DNA of 64,000 nt from Paracoccaceae bacterium (lineage in GTDB: Bacteria > Pseudomonadota > Alphaproteobacteria > Rhodobacterales > Rhodobacteraceae), in contig JASJAU010000012.1 in the NCBI GenBank assembly GCA_030066855.1, positions 1 to 64,000 on the forward strand. The letters run 5' to 3'. Positions 27,035 to 37,047 of this stretch are shown in pieces; the stretch's first letter is position 1; every line of letters begins with the position of its first letter. The notes under the pieces were generated by a model. That model was not told the DNA's origin. It did not search any database and worked only from the letters and a program-made list of their open reading frames with translations. Position numbers and translations under genes: made by a program.

Positions 27035-27572
27035 GCTGGTCGCCAAATCGCCCGCAGCGGGACTGGTTCCGGTCGAAGCGGGCGGATGCCGGCTGACCGA
27101 GATCGCGCCGGAGGCGATCACATGGGTTTCACCCTTCGCCGGCCAGTCCGACACGCTCTCGAAAGCGCTTTCGGATGCAGTCGGCGTCGCCATGCCCGGG
27201 CCTAACGAGACGCAGGTGTCCGAGAGAGCAAGGGCGATCTGGGTGGCACGGGATCAGGCGTTAGTCATGGGGCCGGCCTTCAGTTTTGAAGGCGCCGCCA
27301 TCGCCGATCAGTCGGACGCCTGGACCGTGCTGTCGCTGGAAGGCGAGGGGGCGATCGAGGTTCTCGCCCGGCTCACGCCTGTCGATCTCCGCGCCGCCGT
27401 GTTTCCGGTGAACCAGACCGCGAGAACCCTGATCGGGCATATGACCACGTCGCTCACCCGCACCGGCGAGTCGTCGTGGGAGATCATGGTCTTTCGCTCG
27501 ATGGCCCTGACGGCGGTTCACGAGCTGACCCGCGCCATGCGCGGGGTGGAGGCGCGGGCGGCCCTCGCCTGA
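27027..27572 (+). CDS. soxG: Sarcosine oxidase subunit gamma
   Basis: The 181-residue protein matches the gamma subunit, which is itself a small GcvT-like fold: VLSLEGEGAIEVLARLTPVDLR followed by TSLTRTGESSWEIMVFRSMA. It completes the soxBDAG operon. The start is the GTG-overlapping ATG... read here as the ATG/GTG codon at 27027 inside the soxA end. It is followed by dnaG after 60 bases without an obvious terminator. Confidence 0.92.
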   Translation: MVKLVAKSPAAGLVPVEAGGCRLTEIAPEAITWVSPFAGQSDTLSKALSDAVGVAMPGPNETQVSERARAIWVARDQALVMGPAFSFEGAAIADQSDAWTVLSLEGEGAIEVLARLTPVDLRAAVFPVNQTARTLIGHMTTSLTRTGESSWEIMVFRSMALTAVHELTRAMRGVEARAALA

Positions 27573-27632
27573 CTTACCCACAACCGGGGGCTCGCGCTGG
27601 ACATTCCCGGGCGGCACCCGGATATTTGCCCC

Positions 27633-29582
27633 ATGAGTCTCCCGCCCGGTTTCCTAGATGAGTTGAAGAGCCGCACGTCGCTCGTCTCCGTGGTCGGTCG
27701 GAAGGTCATGTGGGACACCCGGAAGTCGAACCAAGGCAAGGGCGACATGTGGGCGCCGTGCCCCTTCCATCAGGAAAAAACCGCGTCTTTTCATGTGGAT
27801 GACCGAAAGGGATTCTACTATTGCTTCGGCTGTCACGCCAAGGGCGACCTCTTCTCCTTCGTGCAGGAGACCGAGAATGTCGGCTTCATGGAGGCGGTGG
27901 AGATTCTGGCCCGCGAGGCCGGCATGCAGATGCCCGCCCGCGATCCGCAGGCGCGGGAGAAAACCGACCACCGCGCTAAACTCGCGGAGGTGATGGAGCA
28001 GGCGGTCCAGCATTATCGCCTTCAGCTCAAGACCTCGGCTGCCGCGCCCGCTCGTGACTACCTCGCCCGCCGGGGGCTCTCCGACGCGGCGCTGGATCGC
28101 TGGGAGATCGGCTTCGCGCCGGACGCCCGCCATGGCGTCCTCGAGCATCTGAAATCGAAAAGCGTTCCCGAGGATCTGATCATCGACGCGGGTCTCGCCG
28201 CTCGCCCGGATGGCGGCGGCTCGCCTTACGACCGGTTTCGCGGCCGCATCATCTTTCCGATCCGGGACGCCCGCGGCCGGGCCATCGCGCTCGGCGGCCG
28301 GGCGATGGACCCGAACGCTCGCGCGAAGTACCTGAACTCGCCCGAGACGGAGCTCTTCGACAAGGGGCGGAGCCTCTACAATCAGGGTCCCGCCCGTGAG
28401 GCGGCGGGGAAGGGCCAGCCCCTGATCGTTGCTGAGGGCTACATGGACGTCATCGCGCTTGCTGAGGCCGGGTTCGGGGCAAGCGTCGCGCCGCTCGGTA
28501 CGGCGGTGACCGAGGACCAACTCCGGCTTCTCTGGCGTATCCATGACGAGCCGGTCATCGCGCTCGATGGCGACACCGCCGGGCTACGCGCGGCGATGCG
28601 GGTCGTCGATCTGGCGCTGCCGATGATCGAGGCGGGCAAATCCCTGCGCTTCTGCTTGATGCCCGAGGGTCTCGACCCGGACGATCTGATCAAGGCCGAA
28701 GGGCCGGGCGCGATGCAGAAGCGCCTGGATCAGGCGATGCCCATGGTTCAACTGCTGTGGCGGCGCGAGACCGAAGGCAAGGTCTTTGACAGCCCCGAAC
28801 GCCGCGCGGCGCTGGATCGATCGCTTCGCCAGGCGATCGGGACGATTCGAGACCCGAGCATCCGCCGCCACTATGGCGCGGAAATCAATCGGCTTCGCAG
28901 GGCGCTCTTCTCCGCCGGAGATCAACCCCGCGGCGGTCGCGGCGTCCGCCGTTTCTCGCAAAGTTCCACCGCGTCGGCCCCAAGTGTCGAGGCGAAGGCC
29001 AGCGCGCTCGCCGGCGCGGGAACGGCGTTCGAGGATCAGCTTCGCGAGGCGGTCATCCTCGCCACGCTGGTGGCGCATCCGGTCCTGTTGTCAGACTTCC
29101 TTGCCGATCTCGAGCGGATGGAATGTGTGAATGACGCCCACCGCGAGGTGCAGCACGCGCTCCTTCACACCGACGCCACTGAATCCGAAGAAATTGAAGC
29201 GATTTGTGGCGCTTCCGCCCTTGAAAAGCTCCGGTCGCCGCGCCATGTGCGCATCGCGCCGGGCGTTTTGCGTGGCGCTTCGACAGAGACTGCCCGAATG
29301 TCGCTTGCTGAAGAATTCGCCAAACTCGCCGCCCGCCGGGGTGCCGAACGCGAAATCGCCGAAGCTATTCACGACATGGAAGGTCTCGTGGACGAGGGTC
29401 TGACATGGCGGCTGAGCCAGGCGGCGGAAGCAAGGTCCCGGGCCGAGCACGGCGCCAACGACGACCGGACGGAATACGATCTGGGCCCCAACGGCGCCCG
29501 CGTGAAGCGCGAAGAGAAAAGCGCTTTCGACGCGCTATTGGAGCGCATCGAGTTTGACAAAAGGCGGGGCAGGTCCCCGTAG
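27633..29582 (+). CDS. dnaG: DNA primase
   Basis: The 649-residue primase has the N-terminal CHC2 zinc finger (Cys43, His46, Cys64, Cys67), a catalytic core with the TOPRIM motifs VAEGYMD and ALDGDTAG, and a C-terminal DnaB-binding region. It makes RNA primers at the replication fork. Length agrees with alphaproteobacterial DnaG. It is followed by rpoD on the same strand, the conserved macromolecular-synthesis order, without rpsU upstream. Confidence 0.97.
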   Translation: MSLPPGFLDELKSRTSLVSVVGRKVMWDTRKSNQGKGDMWAPCPFHQEKTASFHVDDRKGFYYCFGCHAKGDLFSFVQETENVGFMEAVEILAREAGMQMPARDPQAREKTDHRAKLAEVMEQAVQHYRLQLKTSAAAPARDYLARRGLSDAALDRWEIGFAPDARHGVLEHLKSKSVPEDLIIDAGLAARPDGGGSPYDRFRGRIIFPIRDARGRAIALGGRAMDPNARAKYLNSPETELFDKGRSLYNQGPAREAAGKGQPLIVAEGYMDVIALAEAGFGASVAPLGTAVTEDQLRLLWRIHDEPVIALDGDTAGLRAAMRVVDLALPMIEAGKSLRFCLMPEGLDPDDLIKAEGPGAMQKRLDQAMPMVQLLWRRETEGKVFDSPERRAALDRSLRQAIGTIRDPSIRRHYGAEINRLRRALFSAGDQPRGGRGVRRFSQSSTASAPSVEAKASALAGAGTAFEDQLREAVILATLVAHPVLLSDFLADLERMECVNDAHREVQHALLHTDATESEEIEAICGASALEKLRSPRHVRIAPGVLRGASTETARMSLAEEFAKLAARRGAEREIAEAIHDMEGLVDEGLTWRLSQAAEARSRAEHGANDDRTEYDLGPNGARVKREEKSAFDALLERIEFDKRRGRSP

Positions 29583-29692
29583 CAGAATTGCTCTCTGCCC
29601 GGATTAATCGCCTTTCGGCGGGTTGCGATTCCTTGATTCGCGCTAAATGATTCGGGAGGAGGCCGAATCACCAGTTTTCTCGGGAGTGCCGC

Positions 29693-31693
29693 ATGGCTGC
29701 CAAGGACACCACGGACGAGCGGAAGCAGGACGATCAGGAGGGCGATGTCGTTCTCGACATGAGTCAGGCCGCGGTCAAGAAGATGATCGCGGACGCCCGC
29801 GAAAAGGGCTACATCACCTACGACCAGTTGAACCGCGTCCTGCCGCCCGATCAGGTCTCTTCCGAGCAGATCGAAGACGTTATGTCGATGCTCTCCGAGA
29901 TGGGCATCAACATCATCGAGGATGAGGAAGCCGAAGACGACGACAGCACGGAGCCATCCGGCACAACAGAAGTTGTCGAAGCTTCGACCTCCCGCGAAGT
30001 CGCGGTCGCGACGACCGAGACCGAAAAGCTCGACCGCACCGACGACCCCGTCCGCATGTACCTGCGCGAGATGGGCTCGGTCGAGCTCTTGTCGCGCGAG
30101 GGCGAGATCGCCATCGCCAAGCGGATCGAAGCCGGCCGTAACACAATGATTTCTGGCCTTTGCGAAAGCCCTTTGACCTTCCAGGCCATCACGATCTGGC
30201 GCGACGAGCTTCTGAACGAGGAGATTCTTCTTCGCGATGTGATCGACCTTGAGACAACCTTTGGGCGCTCGATGGGCGAGGAGGGCGACGAGGAGCAAGT
30301 CGTTAATGGCGTCGATGTCGACGCCGCTCCGAAGGCTGAGAAGAAAGCGGACGAGCCGGAGCTCGACGCCGACGGCAACCCGATCGCGACGGACGACGAC
30401 GATGACGAGGACGAAGCCGCGAACATGTCGCTCGCGGCGATGGAGCTCGCGCTGAAACCGCGTGTTCTCGAGACCCTCGACACGATTGCCCGCGACTATT
30501 CCAAGCTTTCCGACATGCAGGACCTCCGCATGTCCGCCACGCTGAACGAAGACGGCAGCTTCAGCGCGAAAGAAGAAAAGGCCTACCAGAAACTTCGCGC
30601 CGAGATCGTCGAGCTGGTGAACGAGCTTCACCTCCACAACAACCGGATCGAGGCGCTGATCGACCAGCTCTACGGCATCAACCGCCGGATCATGTCGATC
30701 GACTCGAACATGGTGAAGCTCGCCGACCAGGCGCGCATCAACCGGCGCGAGTTCATCGAGGAGTATCGGGGTTACGAGCTCGATCCCAACTGGCTCGAAC
30801 GGATGGGCGAGAAGGCGGGGCGCGGCTGGAAGACGCTCCTTGACCGCTCGACGCCCAAGATCGAAACGCTACGTGGCGAAATGGCTCAGGTCGGCCAATA
30901 TGTCGGCGTCGACATCCCGGAATTCCGCCGCATCGTGCAGCAGGTTCAGAAAGGCGAGAAAGAGGCGCGTCAGGCCAAGAAGGAAATGGTCGAGGCGAAC
31001 CTGCGTCTTGTGATCTCTATCGCCAAGAAATACACCAACCGGGGCCTGCAATTCCTTGACCTTATTCAGGAAGGCAACATCGGCCTGATGAAGGCGGTCG
31101 ACAAGTTCGAATACCGCCGCGGCTACAAGTTCTCGACCTACGCGACATGGTGGATTCGCCAGGCGATCACCCGCTCGATCGCCGACCAGGCCCGCACGAT
31201 CCGCATCCCGGTCCATATGATCGAGACAATCAACAAGCTCGTTCGGACCGGCCGCCAGATGCTCCACGAGATCGGCCGGGAGCCGACGCCGGAAGAACTG
31301 GCCGAGAAGCTGCAGATGCCGCTTGAGAAGGTCCGGAAGGTGATGAAGATTGCCAAGGAGCCGATCTCGCTCGAGACGCCCATCGGCGACGAGGAAGACT
31401 CGCAGCTCGGCGATTTCATTGAGGACAAGAACGCGGTCCTGCCCTTGGACAGCGCTATTCAGGAGAACCTGAAAGAGACGACAACCCGCGTGCTGGCCTC
31501 GCTCACGCCGCGCGAAGAGCGGGTGCTCCGCATGCGCTTCGGGATCGGCATGAACACCGACCATACGCTTGAAGAGGTCGGTCAGCAGTTCAGCGTCACG
31601 CGGGAGCGGATCCGCCAGATCGAGGCGAAGGCATTGCGGAAGCTCAAGCATCCGAGCCGGAGCCGGAAGTTGAGGAGCTTCCTGGATCAGTAG
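29693..31693 (+). CDS. rpoD: RNA polymerase primary sigma factor RpoD (sigma-70)
   Basis: The 666-residue protein contains region 1.1, an acidic non-conserved region (about 190-245), region 2 with [19 protein letters not shown] and [13 protein letters not shown] (about 430-490), region 3 and region 4 with the C-terminal helix-turn-helix [17 protein letters not shown] (about 635-651). It directs polymerase to housekeeping promoters. The 110-base gap after dnaG contains a weak AT-rich stretch that may hold its own promoter. Confidence 0.97.
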   Translation: MAAKDTTDERKQDDQEGDVVLDMSQAAVKKMIADAREKGYITYDQLNRVLPPDQVSSEQIEDVMSMLSEMGINIIEDEEAEDDDSTEPSGTTEVVEASTSREVAVATTETEKLDRTDDPVRMYLREMGSVELLSREGEIAIAKRIEAGRNTMISGLCESPLTFQAITIWRDELLNEEILLRDVIDLETTFGRSMGEEGDEEQVVNGVDVDAAPKAEKKADEPELDADGNPIATDDDDDEDEAANMSLAAMELALKPRVLETLDTIARDYSKLSDMQDLRMSATLNEDGSFSAKEEKAYQKLRAEIVELVNELHLHNNRIEALIDQLYGINRRIMSIDSNMVKLADQARINRREFIEEYRGYELDPNWLERMGEKAGRGWKTLLDRSTPKIETLRGEMAQVGQYVGVDIPEFRRIVQQVQKGEKEARQAKKEMVEANLRLVISIAKKYTNRGLQFLDLIQEGNIGLMKAVDKFEYRRGYKFSTYATWWIRQAITRSIADQARTIRIPVHMIETINKLVRTGRQMLHEIGREPTPEELAEKLQMPLEKVRKVMKIAKEPISLETPIGDEEDSQLGDFIEDKNAVLPLDSAIQENLKETTTRVLASLTPREERVLRMRFGIGMNTDHTLEEVGQQFSVTRERIRQIEAKALRKLKHPSRSRKLRSFLDQ

Positions 31694-31766
31694 GTGGCGA
31701 CGACTGAGTGATGCAGGGCAAGTTGGCGCTGCGACTTTCTAGTCGATTTGGGGCCCTTGCCGCTTC

Positions 31767-32543
31767 CTAACCGAACTCAGAGCGGTACCTCGCGGCCCAG
31801 TCCGCGTTCGTCTTGTCCGCCAGTTTGGCGGTTGGCGCCGTGATGCCAGTTGACCTCGAGGGATCGAGCGCCAATGCGCTCAGCAACTTCGTCACAACCT
31901 TCTGCGGATTGCCACTCAGGTCTTCGTACTCAATTCGCATCGGTCGGATTTGTTGCGCCCGAAACCAGTCTTCCCAAGCCGCATCAAGAGCTGTGAGTTC
32001 ACGCAGATGCCTGCCGATTTCCGACGCGTCGTAAGCGGCGGGACCCTTGGGCGGCATGCGTTCGAGTTCGGAACCGTCCGCATTGCGATGCCAAACCCCT
32101 GTTTGCTTCGCCTTATAACGCGAGATCGCCTGAAAGAGTTTGTCTGAGCGGAACAAGTGAACGAACAGGGTTGGCCCGAAGGCGGCTTGAATACGTTCGA
32201 CATCGTTTGATGCTTGAGGGAAGAGGCTGGCGACCTGATTGATGAAATGCTCGAAACTGCCGCGCTGCATTCGCAGGCCGAACAAACCATTGGAACTGCT
32301 GCCACGGCTCTGGGCACGATCGAAGATCGCCCTCAGGGCCTCATGCCTCGTGTCGAAGTCTGTTTCCGATAGTCCGTATACCTCAAGCCACCGTTCCAGT
32401 GACGGAGTATGGAAATGGGATTCTGGTTGTCCCGCGACGCCTGTCTCTGCCAGCATCCGGCAAAGCAAAGTGCTGCCGCTTCGCGGCGTTGTGCAGATGA
32501 TGTAAGATTGGAATGTAGCTTGGCCGCAGACCATGTTGGACAT
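31767..32543 (-). CDS. Stf0-type sulfotransferase
   Basis: The 258-residue protein has TTPRSGSTLLCRML (18-31), the 5'-phosphosulfate-binding loop of PAPS-dependent sulfotransferases, with the wording of the Stf0 group that sulfates trehalose or other sugars, and LFRSDKLFQAISRYKAKQTGVW near residue 145, which is typical of Stf0. The start at 32543 is chosen because GGAG lies seven bases before it; an earlier ATG at 32564 lacks this. Its base composition looks lower in GC than dnaG or rpoD, consistent with acquisition. It stands alone between rpoD and the HlyU-like gene. The acceptor is unknown. Confidence 0.85.
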   Translation of the reverse strand: MSNMVCGQATFQSYIICTTPRSGSTLLCRMLAETGVAGQPESHFHTPSLERWLEVYGLSETDFDTRHEALRAIFDRAQSRGSSSNGLFGLRMQRGSFEHFINQVASLFPQASNDVERIQAAFGPTLFVHLFRSDKLFQAISRYKAKQTGVWHRNADGSELERMPPKGPAAYDASEIGRHLRELTALDAAWEDWFRAQQIRPMRIEYEDLSGNPQKVVTKLLSALALDPSRSTGITAPTAKLADKTNADWAARYRSEFG

Positions 32544-32617
32544 TCGCATTCTCCAAACCTTCACTCAAGGCCAAGCACTGGCTAGGTTGATCTAGGAACA
32601 AAGCAGGGACGCATGCC

Positions 32618-32896
32618 ATGTCGCTCTTCTCCAAACTCTTCGGCGGCTCGGGTGGGGGCGCCGCGAAACCCGCTGAAGCCGTCGAGTACCAAGGCTGCAA
32701 GATCTTTCCTGAACCGATCGCCGAGGGCGGGCAGCACCGTATCGCCGCGCGGATCGAAAAAGAGATCGATGGCGAGACAAAATCCCACTACCTGATCCGC
32801 GCCGACACGCTGATGGACGCCGAGGCGGCGGTTGAGGCCTCGGTCTCGAAGGCTAAGGTCCTGATCGACCAGCAGGGCGATCGGATTTTCGACTAG
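32618..32896 (+). CDS. HlyU family protein
   Basis: The 92-residue protein reads MSLFSKLFGG at its start, then VEYQGCKIFPEPIAEGGQHRIAARI and SHYLIRADTL, which match the HlyU family (PF10115). The family is named after a Vibrio haemolysin regulator, but these alphaproteobacterial members lack an obvious DNA-binding helix, so regulation of a toxin should not be assumed. It ends nine bases before the convergent nitroreductase gene. Confidence 0.8.
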   Translation: MSLFSKLFGGSGGGAAKPAEAVEYQGCKIFPEPIAEGGQHRIAARIEKEIDGETKSHYLIRADTLMDAEAAVEASVSKAKVLIDQQGDRIFD

Positions 32897-32905
32897 GCCC
32901 GCGCC

Positions 32906-33595
32906 CTACCAGAACCCTGAGATATCCTTGAGCGGCTTCTTGATCGTCGACGCCTTCGGCACGGTCGCGCCTTCCGCCGCATGCCCAACGGTCAGGATCA
33001 TGACCGGCTTTTCCGAAGCTGGCCGCCCCAGCACTTCATTGAGGAATTTCATGGGGTTCGGCGTATGCGTTAGGGTGGAGAGCCCGGCGTGGTGCAGCGC
33101 CGCGATCAGGAATCCCGTCGCTATGCCCACGCTTTCCGGCACGTAGTAGTTCTTGTACCGGCTCCCGTCGTCGAACTCGCCCCAGCGCTGCGCGAAGATG
33201 ACGATCAGCCAGGGCGCGGTCGTCAGGTGCGGTTTGTCCACGCCGGTGCCAAGCGGCTCCAGCGCCTTGATCCACTCGTCTCCGCCGCCGCCGGCATAGA
33301 AGGCTTCCTCCTCTTTCTCCGCCGCCTCCCGAATGCGAGCTTTCAGCGCCGGGTCCGACACGCAGGCGAAGAACCAAGGCTGGTGGTTCGCGCCCGAGGG
33401 CGCGCCGCCCGCGGTCATCAAACAGGTCTCAATCACCTCGCGCGGCACGGGCCTGTCCGAGAAATCCCGGATCGAATGCCGGGTCGACATGCGCGCCCGA
33501 AACGCCTCCGCCTCGCGGGCCGAAGCCTCGTCATCGACATCCGGGCGCGAGGGCAGCGGAACCGCCTCGTAGGTCATGGCTGATTTCGCGAACAT
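32906..33595 (-). CDS. Nitroreductase-family flavoprotein resembling iodotyrosine deiodinase
   Basis: The 229-residue protein has the FMN-binding TRHSIRDFSDRPVP (38-51) and GGAPSGANHQPWFF (63-76), close to the iodotyrosine deiodinase (IYD)/BluB clade. Three residues that close over the substrate in IYD have spaced equivalents here: Glu96, Tyr100 and Lys121, matching the Glu-x3-Tyr-x20-Lys spacing of the mammalian enzyme. It may reductively dehalogenate halotyrosines or a related phenol, though this is inference. The start follows a GGAGGAG site; a longer open frame upstream is unlikely. Confidence 0.85.
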   Translation of the reverse strand: MFAKSAMTYEAVPLPSRPDVDDEASAREAEAFRARMSTRHSIRDFSDRPVPREVIETCLMTAGGAPSGANHQPWFFACVSDPALKARIREAAEKEEEAFYAGGGGDEWIKALEPLGTGVDKPHLTTAPWLIVIFAQRWGEFDDGSRYKNYYVPESVGIATGFLIAALHHAGLSTLTHTPNPMKFLNEVLGRPASEKPVMILTVGHAAEGATVPKASTIKKPLKDISGFW

Positions 33596-33725
33596 GGGCT
33601 CCTCCTTCCCGCGGACGATAGCCGGAGCCGCGGAGGTAGGCGAGGGGGATCGCAATCGCCGCGCTTGCCAAACTCTGATCTTCCGGGTGACCTTGGAGGG
33701 AAACCTGCGAATGAAAGGAACGCTC

Positions 33726-33887
33726 ATGGATCCCATCGCGCTCGTCTTCTACGCGGTCGTCTGCGGCCTTCTCTCTGCCTTCGCCCCCAATTTCGGTGGC
33801 CGGATGCAGCGCCTCGGCATCGGCGCCGCAGTGGGCGTCGCTGCGGCGGCGTTTCTTCCCGTCCTGCGGGGGATGATCGGCCTCTGA
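33726..33887 (+). CDS. Small membrane protein
   Basis: The 53-residue product from the ATG at 33726 has two hydrophobic helices (about 3-20 and 32-50) around a short loop with NFGGRMQRLG. The AAAGGA sequence seven bases upstream favours this ATG over the one at 33711, whose GGAGG site is spaced too far. No family recognised. It precedes the YjbQ-like gene by 32 bases. Confidence 0.55.
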   Translation: MDPIALVFYAVVCGLLSAFAPNFGGRMQRLGIGAAVGVAAAAFLPVLRGMIGL

Positions 33888-33919
33888 CGATTGCCGCGTA
33901 ACAGGGAAGGAAGGCCGCC

Positions 33920-34324
33920 ATGCCGTACCAGATCACCATCGAAACGAACGGCCCCGGACTCTACGAATTCACCCGCCGGCTGCCTTCGCCCGGAGAAGGT
34001 GATGGCCTCCTGCATCTGTTCGTGCGCCACACCTCCTGCTCGCTTCTCGTCCAGGAGAACGCCGATCCCGACGTTCAGGTTGATTTGCAGGCGTTTTTCC
34101 AGCGCTTGGTCCCGCCCTCGACCGACCCGTCGATGGCCTATCTGACCCACACGATGGAAGGACCGGACGACATGCCAGCCCACATCAAGGCAGCGATGCT
34201 TCCGGTCAGCTTGACCATTCCCGTCATTCAGGGACGTTTGGGCCTCGGAACATGGCAAGGGGTTTACCTTTTCGAACATCGCGCCCGTCCGCACCGCCGC
34301 GAGGTGATCGCGACGATCTCGTAA
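33920..34324 (+). CDS. YjbQ/UPF0047 family protein
   Basis: The 134-residue protein has the UPF0047 core: LLHLFVRHTSCSLLVQENADP (about 29-49) and the C-terminal GRLGLGTWQGVYLFEHR (about 105-121). Members share a thiamine-phosphate synthase-like activity in vitro, but the cellular role is uncertain. The length and motifs fit the family. A GGAAGGAAGG site precedes ATG. No operon partner is obvious other than the small membrane gene upstream. Confidence 0.88.
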   Translation: MPYQITIETNGPGLYEFTRRLPSPGEGDGLLHLFVRHTSCSLLVQENADPDVQVDLQAFFQRLVPPSTDPSMAYLTHTMEGPDDMPAHIKAAMLPVSLTIPVIQGRLGLGTWQGVYLFEHRARPHRREVIATIS

Positions 34325-34376
34325 GCGTTCTGAACCCGATCGTTGCCCGATCAACACGCGGGACGACAACAATGAC

Positions 34377-34398
34377 CGCCCGCATATAGTGGCGGGCG
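34377..34398. promoter_or_regulatory. Hairpin upstream of nrdR
   Basis: CGCCCGC (34377-34383) and GCGGGCG (34392-34398) form a perfect 7-bp stem with an 8-base loop, 88 bases before the nrdR start. It is not followed by a T tract, so it is not a typical terminator. A TATAGTGG element lies in and beside the loop (34385-34392) and again at 34430-34437. Confidence 0.35.
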
Positions 34399-34485
34399 AT
34401 CGCCCCTACCCAAAATGAGGAGGGACCCCTATAGTGGCAGCGGGTCAAGGGGACATGGTCCCAAGAAGGCAGGGAGAAGAGGCGG

Positions 34486-34950
34486 ATGCGCTGCCCGTTT
34501 TGCGGAAATATCGACACACAGGTGAAGGACTCGCGTCCGGCGGAAGATCATGTCGCCATTCGGCGGCGTCGGTTCTGTCCGGCCTGTGGCGGGCGGTTCA
34601 CCACCTATGAACGTGTCCAGCTTCGTGATCTCGTCGTCATCAAGTCTAACGGCCGTCGCGAGGATTTCGACCGCGACAAGCTGGAGCGCTCGATCCGCAT
34701 CGCGCTTCAGAAGCGACCGATCGAGCCGGACCGCATGGATCAGATGATCTCCGGCATCGTGCGCCGGCTGGAAAGTCTCGGCGAGACCGACATTCCGTCG
34801 ACCACTATCGGTGAGATCGTGATGGAGACCCTGGCCCGCATCGACACCGTCGCCTACGTCCGGTTCGCCAGCGTTTACAAGAACTTCCAGGCTGCCGATG
34901 ACTTCGACAAGTTCGTGAGCGAACTTCGCCCCGAACAGAAGGAAGAGTGA
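34486..34950 (+). CDS. nrdR: Transcriptional repressor NrdR
   Basis: The 154-residue protein has the N-terminal zinc ribbon (Cys3, Cys6, Cys31, Cys34) and an ATP-cone domain (about 49-139) beginning [17 protein letters not shown]. It senses ATP/dATP and represses ribonucleotide reductase genes. It is the first gene of the nrdR-rib cluster and overlaps the ribD start by four bases. Confidence 0.96.
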   Translation: MRCPFCGNIDTQVKDSRPAEDHVAIRRRRFCPACGGRFTTYERVQLRDLVVIKSNGRREDFDRDKLERSIRIALQKRPIEPDRMDQMISGIVRRLESLGETDIPSTTIGEIVMETLARIDTVAYVRFASVYKNFQAADDFDKFVSELRPEQKEE

Positions 34951-36038
34951 CGGCCGACGACCACCGCTTCATGGGACAAGCCCTCGCCCTCGGGAGGCGG
35001 GGGCTTGGGCGCGTCTCGCCGAACCCGGCTGTCGGTTGCGTGATCGTGCTTGACGGACGCGTCGTGGGGCGCGGGCGGACGGCGGATGGCGGCCGGCCCC
35101 ACGCAGAGACGGAAGCGCTGGCGACGGCCGGGTCGGCGGCGCGTGGCGCGACCGCTTACGTCACGCTCGAGCCCTGCGCTCATCATGGCGAGACGGCCCC
35201 TTGTGTGGACGCGCTGATCGCCGCGGATGTTGCGCGGGTCGTCATCGCGCATTCCGATCCCGATCCGCGGGTGTCAGGGCAGGGCGTCGCCAAGCTGGAA
35301 GAGGCGGGCATCCAGGTCGACATCGGCGTGGAGGAGCAGAAAGCCAAAGCCATTCAACGCGGCTTCCTGACCCGCCTCGAGGCTGGCCGGCCCATGCTCA
35401 CGCTGAAACTCGCCCTGACGCTGGACGGCCGCATCGCGACCGCATCGGGCGAGAGCCGCTGGATCACCGGAAGCGAGGCGCGCCGAATGGTGCATGCAGA
35501 GCGGGCGCGTCACGACGCAGTGCTAGTGGGAGCGGGGACCGCGCGGGACGACGACCCCGATCTGCGCGTGCGGGGTCTCGGAATTGACCATCAACCCATT
35601 CGAATCGTGGCGTCGCGCCATTTGCGCCTGCCAAGGCCGTCCCGATTGCTCGCATCGGCGAATGAGACGCCCGTTTGGCTCTGTCATTCGGAAGCGGAGG
35701 AAACGGAGCGCGCCGCCTGGACAGAGGCGGGGGCGAGGCTGATGGAGGTTCCCGCCCGGCAAGGCCAGATCGATCTACCGGCCATGCTCGCCGCGCTCGG
35801 AGAGGCCGGACTGACGCGCGTTTTTTGCGAGGGCGGCGGGACCCTGGCGGCGGGGCTACTGGCCGCCGATCTCGTGGACGAGCTCGTGGTCTTCAGCGCT
35901 GGCGCACTGATCGGAGCGGAAGGGCGGCCGTCCGTAGGCGCGCTGGGCGTATCGGCCCTGGCGGAGGCGCCGCGCTTTCGGCTAGAAAGCGTTGCCCGCG
36001 TCGGAAACGATGTCGTTCAACGCTGGGAGCGACCCTGA
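34947..36038 (+). CDS. ribD: Bifunctional riboflavin biosynthesis deaminase/reductase RibD
   Basis: The 363-residue protein has the deaminase zinc site His52-Ala-Glu54 and Cys77, Cys86, then a C-terminal reductase domain (about 150-360) with [12 protein letters not shown]. It performs the second and third steps of the riboflavin pathway. The GTG start overlaps the nrdR stop (GTGA), so the genes are coupled. Downstream the pathway order is interrupted by two minus-strand capsule genes before ribE. Confidence 0.95.
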   Translation: MTADDHRFMGQALALGRRGLGRVSPNPAVGCVIVLDGRVVGRGRTADGGRPHAETEALATAGSAARGATAYVTLEPCAHHGETAPCVDALIAADVARVVIAHSDPDPRVSGQGVAKLEEAGIQVDIGVEEQKAKAIQRGFLTRLEAGRPMLTLKLALTLDGRIATASGESRWITGSEARRMVHAERARHDAVLVGAGTARDDDPDLRVRGLGIDHQPIRIVASRHLRLPRPSRLLASANETPVWLCHSEAEETERAAWTEAGARLMEVPARQGQIDLPAMLAALGEAGLTRVFCEGGGTLAAGLLAADLVDELVVFSAGALIGAEGRPSVGALGVSALAEAPRFRLESVARVGNDVVQRWERP

Positions 36039-36040
36039 CC

Positions 36041-37045
36041 TCAGGGCTTGCCGGCGCCCCGAAGGCCTCCTGTAATGACTTTGAGCGCGGCGCGAACGCC
36101 CCGACGCGACTTAGCGCGCCGCCGGATTGACAGATCAAGCGCGTCTTCGAAGCCGCACTCCCGGTCTGCATCCAGGTCGAAATACTTAGGATACAGGATC
36201 ATCGCACCGGCGAAGAGTTGCGCCCGTGACAGAGTGCGTTCCCGCCGTGCTACCGGGTTCCGATCGTCCGTCAGCCCCCAACCCGCATAGAAGGGCTGCC
36301 CGAACACACGAGGCCTGTGGCTTGCGAAAATCGCGTCGAATCCGACCAGCGATGAATGGGTGTAGACGCCGACCGCGCCCTCAAAGAGCCGCCAGAAGCT
36401 CGCTCGGGTCTCGAGCATCTCGACGCGGTCCACGCCGTCTGCGTCAGCCACCATGCGCTTGTCCGCCGCCCTGGGATCCCGGATCACCAGCACCGGGTTT
36501 GCCGGGTTCTCGACCGCCGCCGCCACCAGCATCTCGCGGAAGAGCGCGGCGTCCGCGCCCATAAGCGCCGGGTCGTCCGGGGCTTGGTCGATCACCAGGA
36601 CATAGCCAGGGGCGGGCGGATCGATCCCCGCATCTCGCCGGGCGCTTTGACCGAGATGGTTCGACGCGATAGCTTCAATCCCCCGCCGCGCGCGGTCCAG
36701 AAGCGCGGTGTCGTCGAGGGGATCGGTGGCGAGGAGCGCCTCGAGGTCCGATGGGCGGCTGGCGTCGAAATGGACGCCCGCACGGTCGATGCAAAGGCTC
36801 AAAGGCGGGATGCGGTCGTTCGGATCAAGGGGGTCGAGAAATCCTGGCGCGACGGAGACGGCGCTTTGATCCGAGTCTCTCGCCAAAGGCTCGTCCATCC
36901 AAAACCCCGATACTGAGTGCGATCCAGCCTCCCCGATCGTCACATTCCAGCTGGCCAGCTCGAGCAGTCTCCGTATGGGAGGACGGGCCAAGGGCCCGCC
37001 CCGCGCAATTGCCAGAGTGTCGGGAGCGCCTGACTCTTCACCCAC
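36041..37045 (-). CDS. KpsC-type capsular polysaccharide protein (short form)
   Basis: The 334-residue protein contains the capsule-synthesis (PF05159) motif region YTHSSLVGFDAIFASHRPR and VFGQPFYAGWGLTDDR, which marks KpsC/LipA beta-Kdo transferases. Typical KpsC has two such modules in about 670 residues; this one has only one, and no second half is nearby. It probably adds Kdo to the lipid anchor of a group 2-type capsule or a related glycan. A GTG start two bases after the wza-like stop indicates an operon with that gene. Confidence 0.8.
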   Translation of the reverse strand: MGEESGAPDTLAIARGGPLARPPIRRLLELASWNVTIGEAGSHSVSGFWMDEPLARDSDQSAVSVAPGFLDPLDPNDRIPPLSLCIDRAGVHFDASRPSDLEALLATDPLDDTALLDRARRGIEAIASNHLGQSARRDAGIDPPAPGYVLVIDQAPDDPALMGADAALFREMLVAAAVENPANPVLVIRDPRAADKRMVADADGVDRVEMLETRASFWRLFEGAVGVYTHSSLVGFDAIFASHRPRVFGQPFYAGWGLTDDRNPVARRERTLSRAQLFAGAMILYPKYFDLDADRECGFEDALDLSIRRRAKSRRGVRAALKVITGGLRGAGKP

Positions 37046-37047
37046 CG

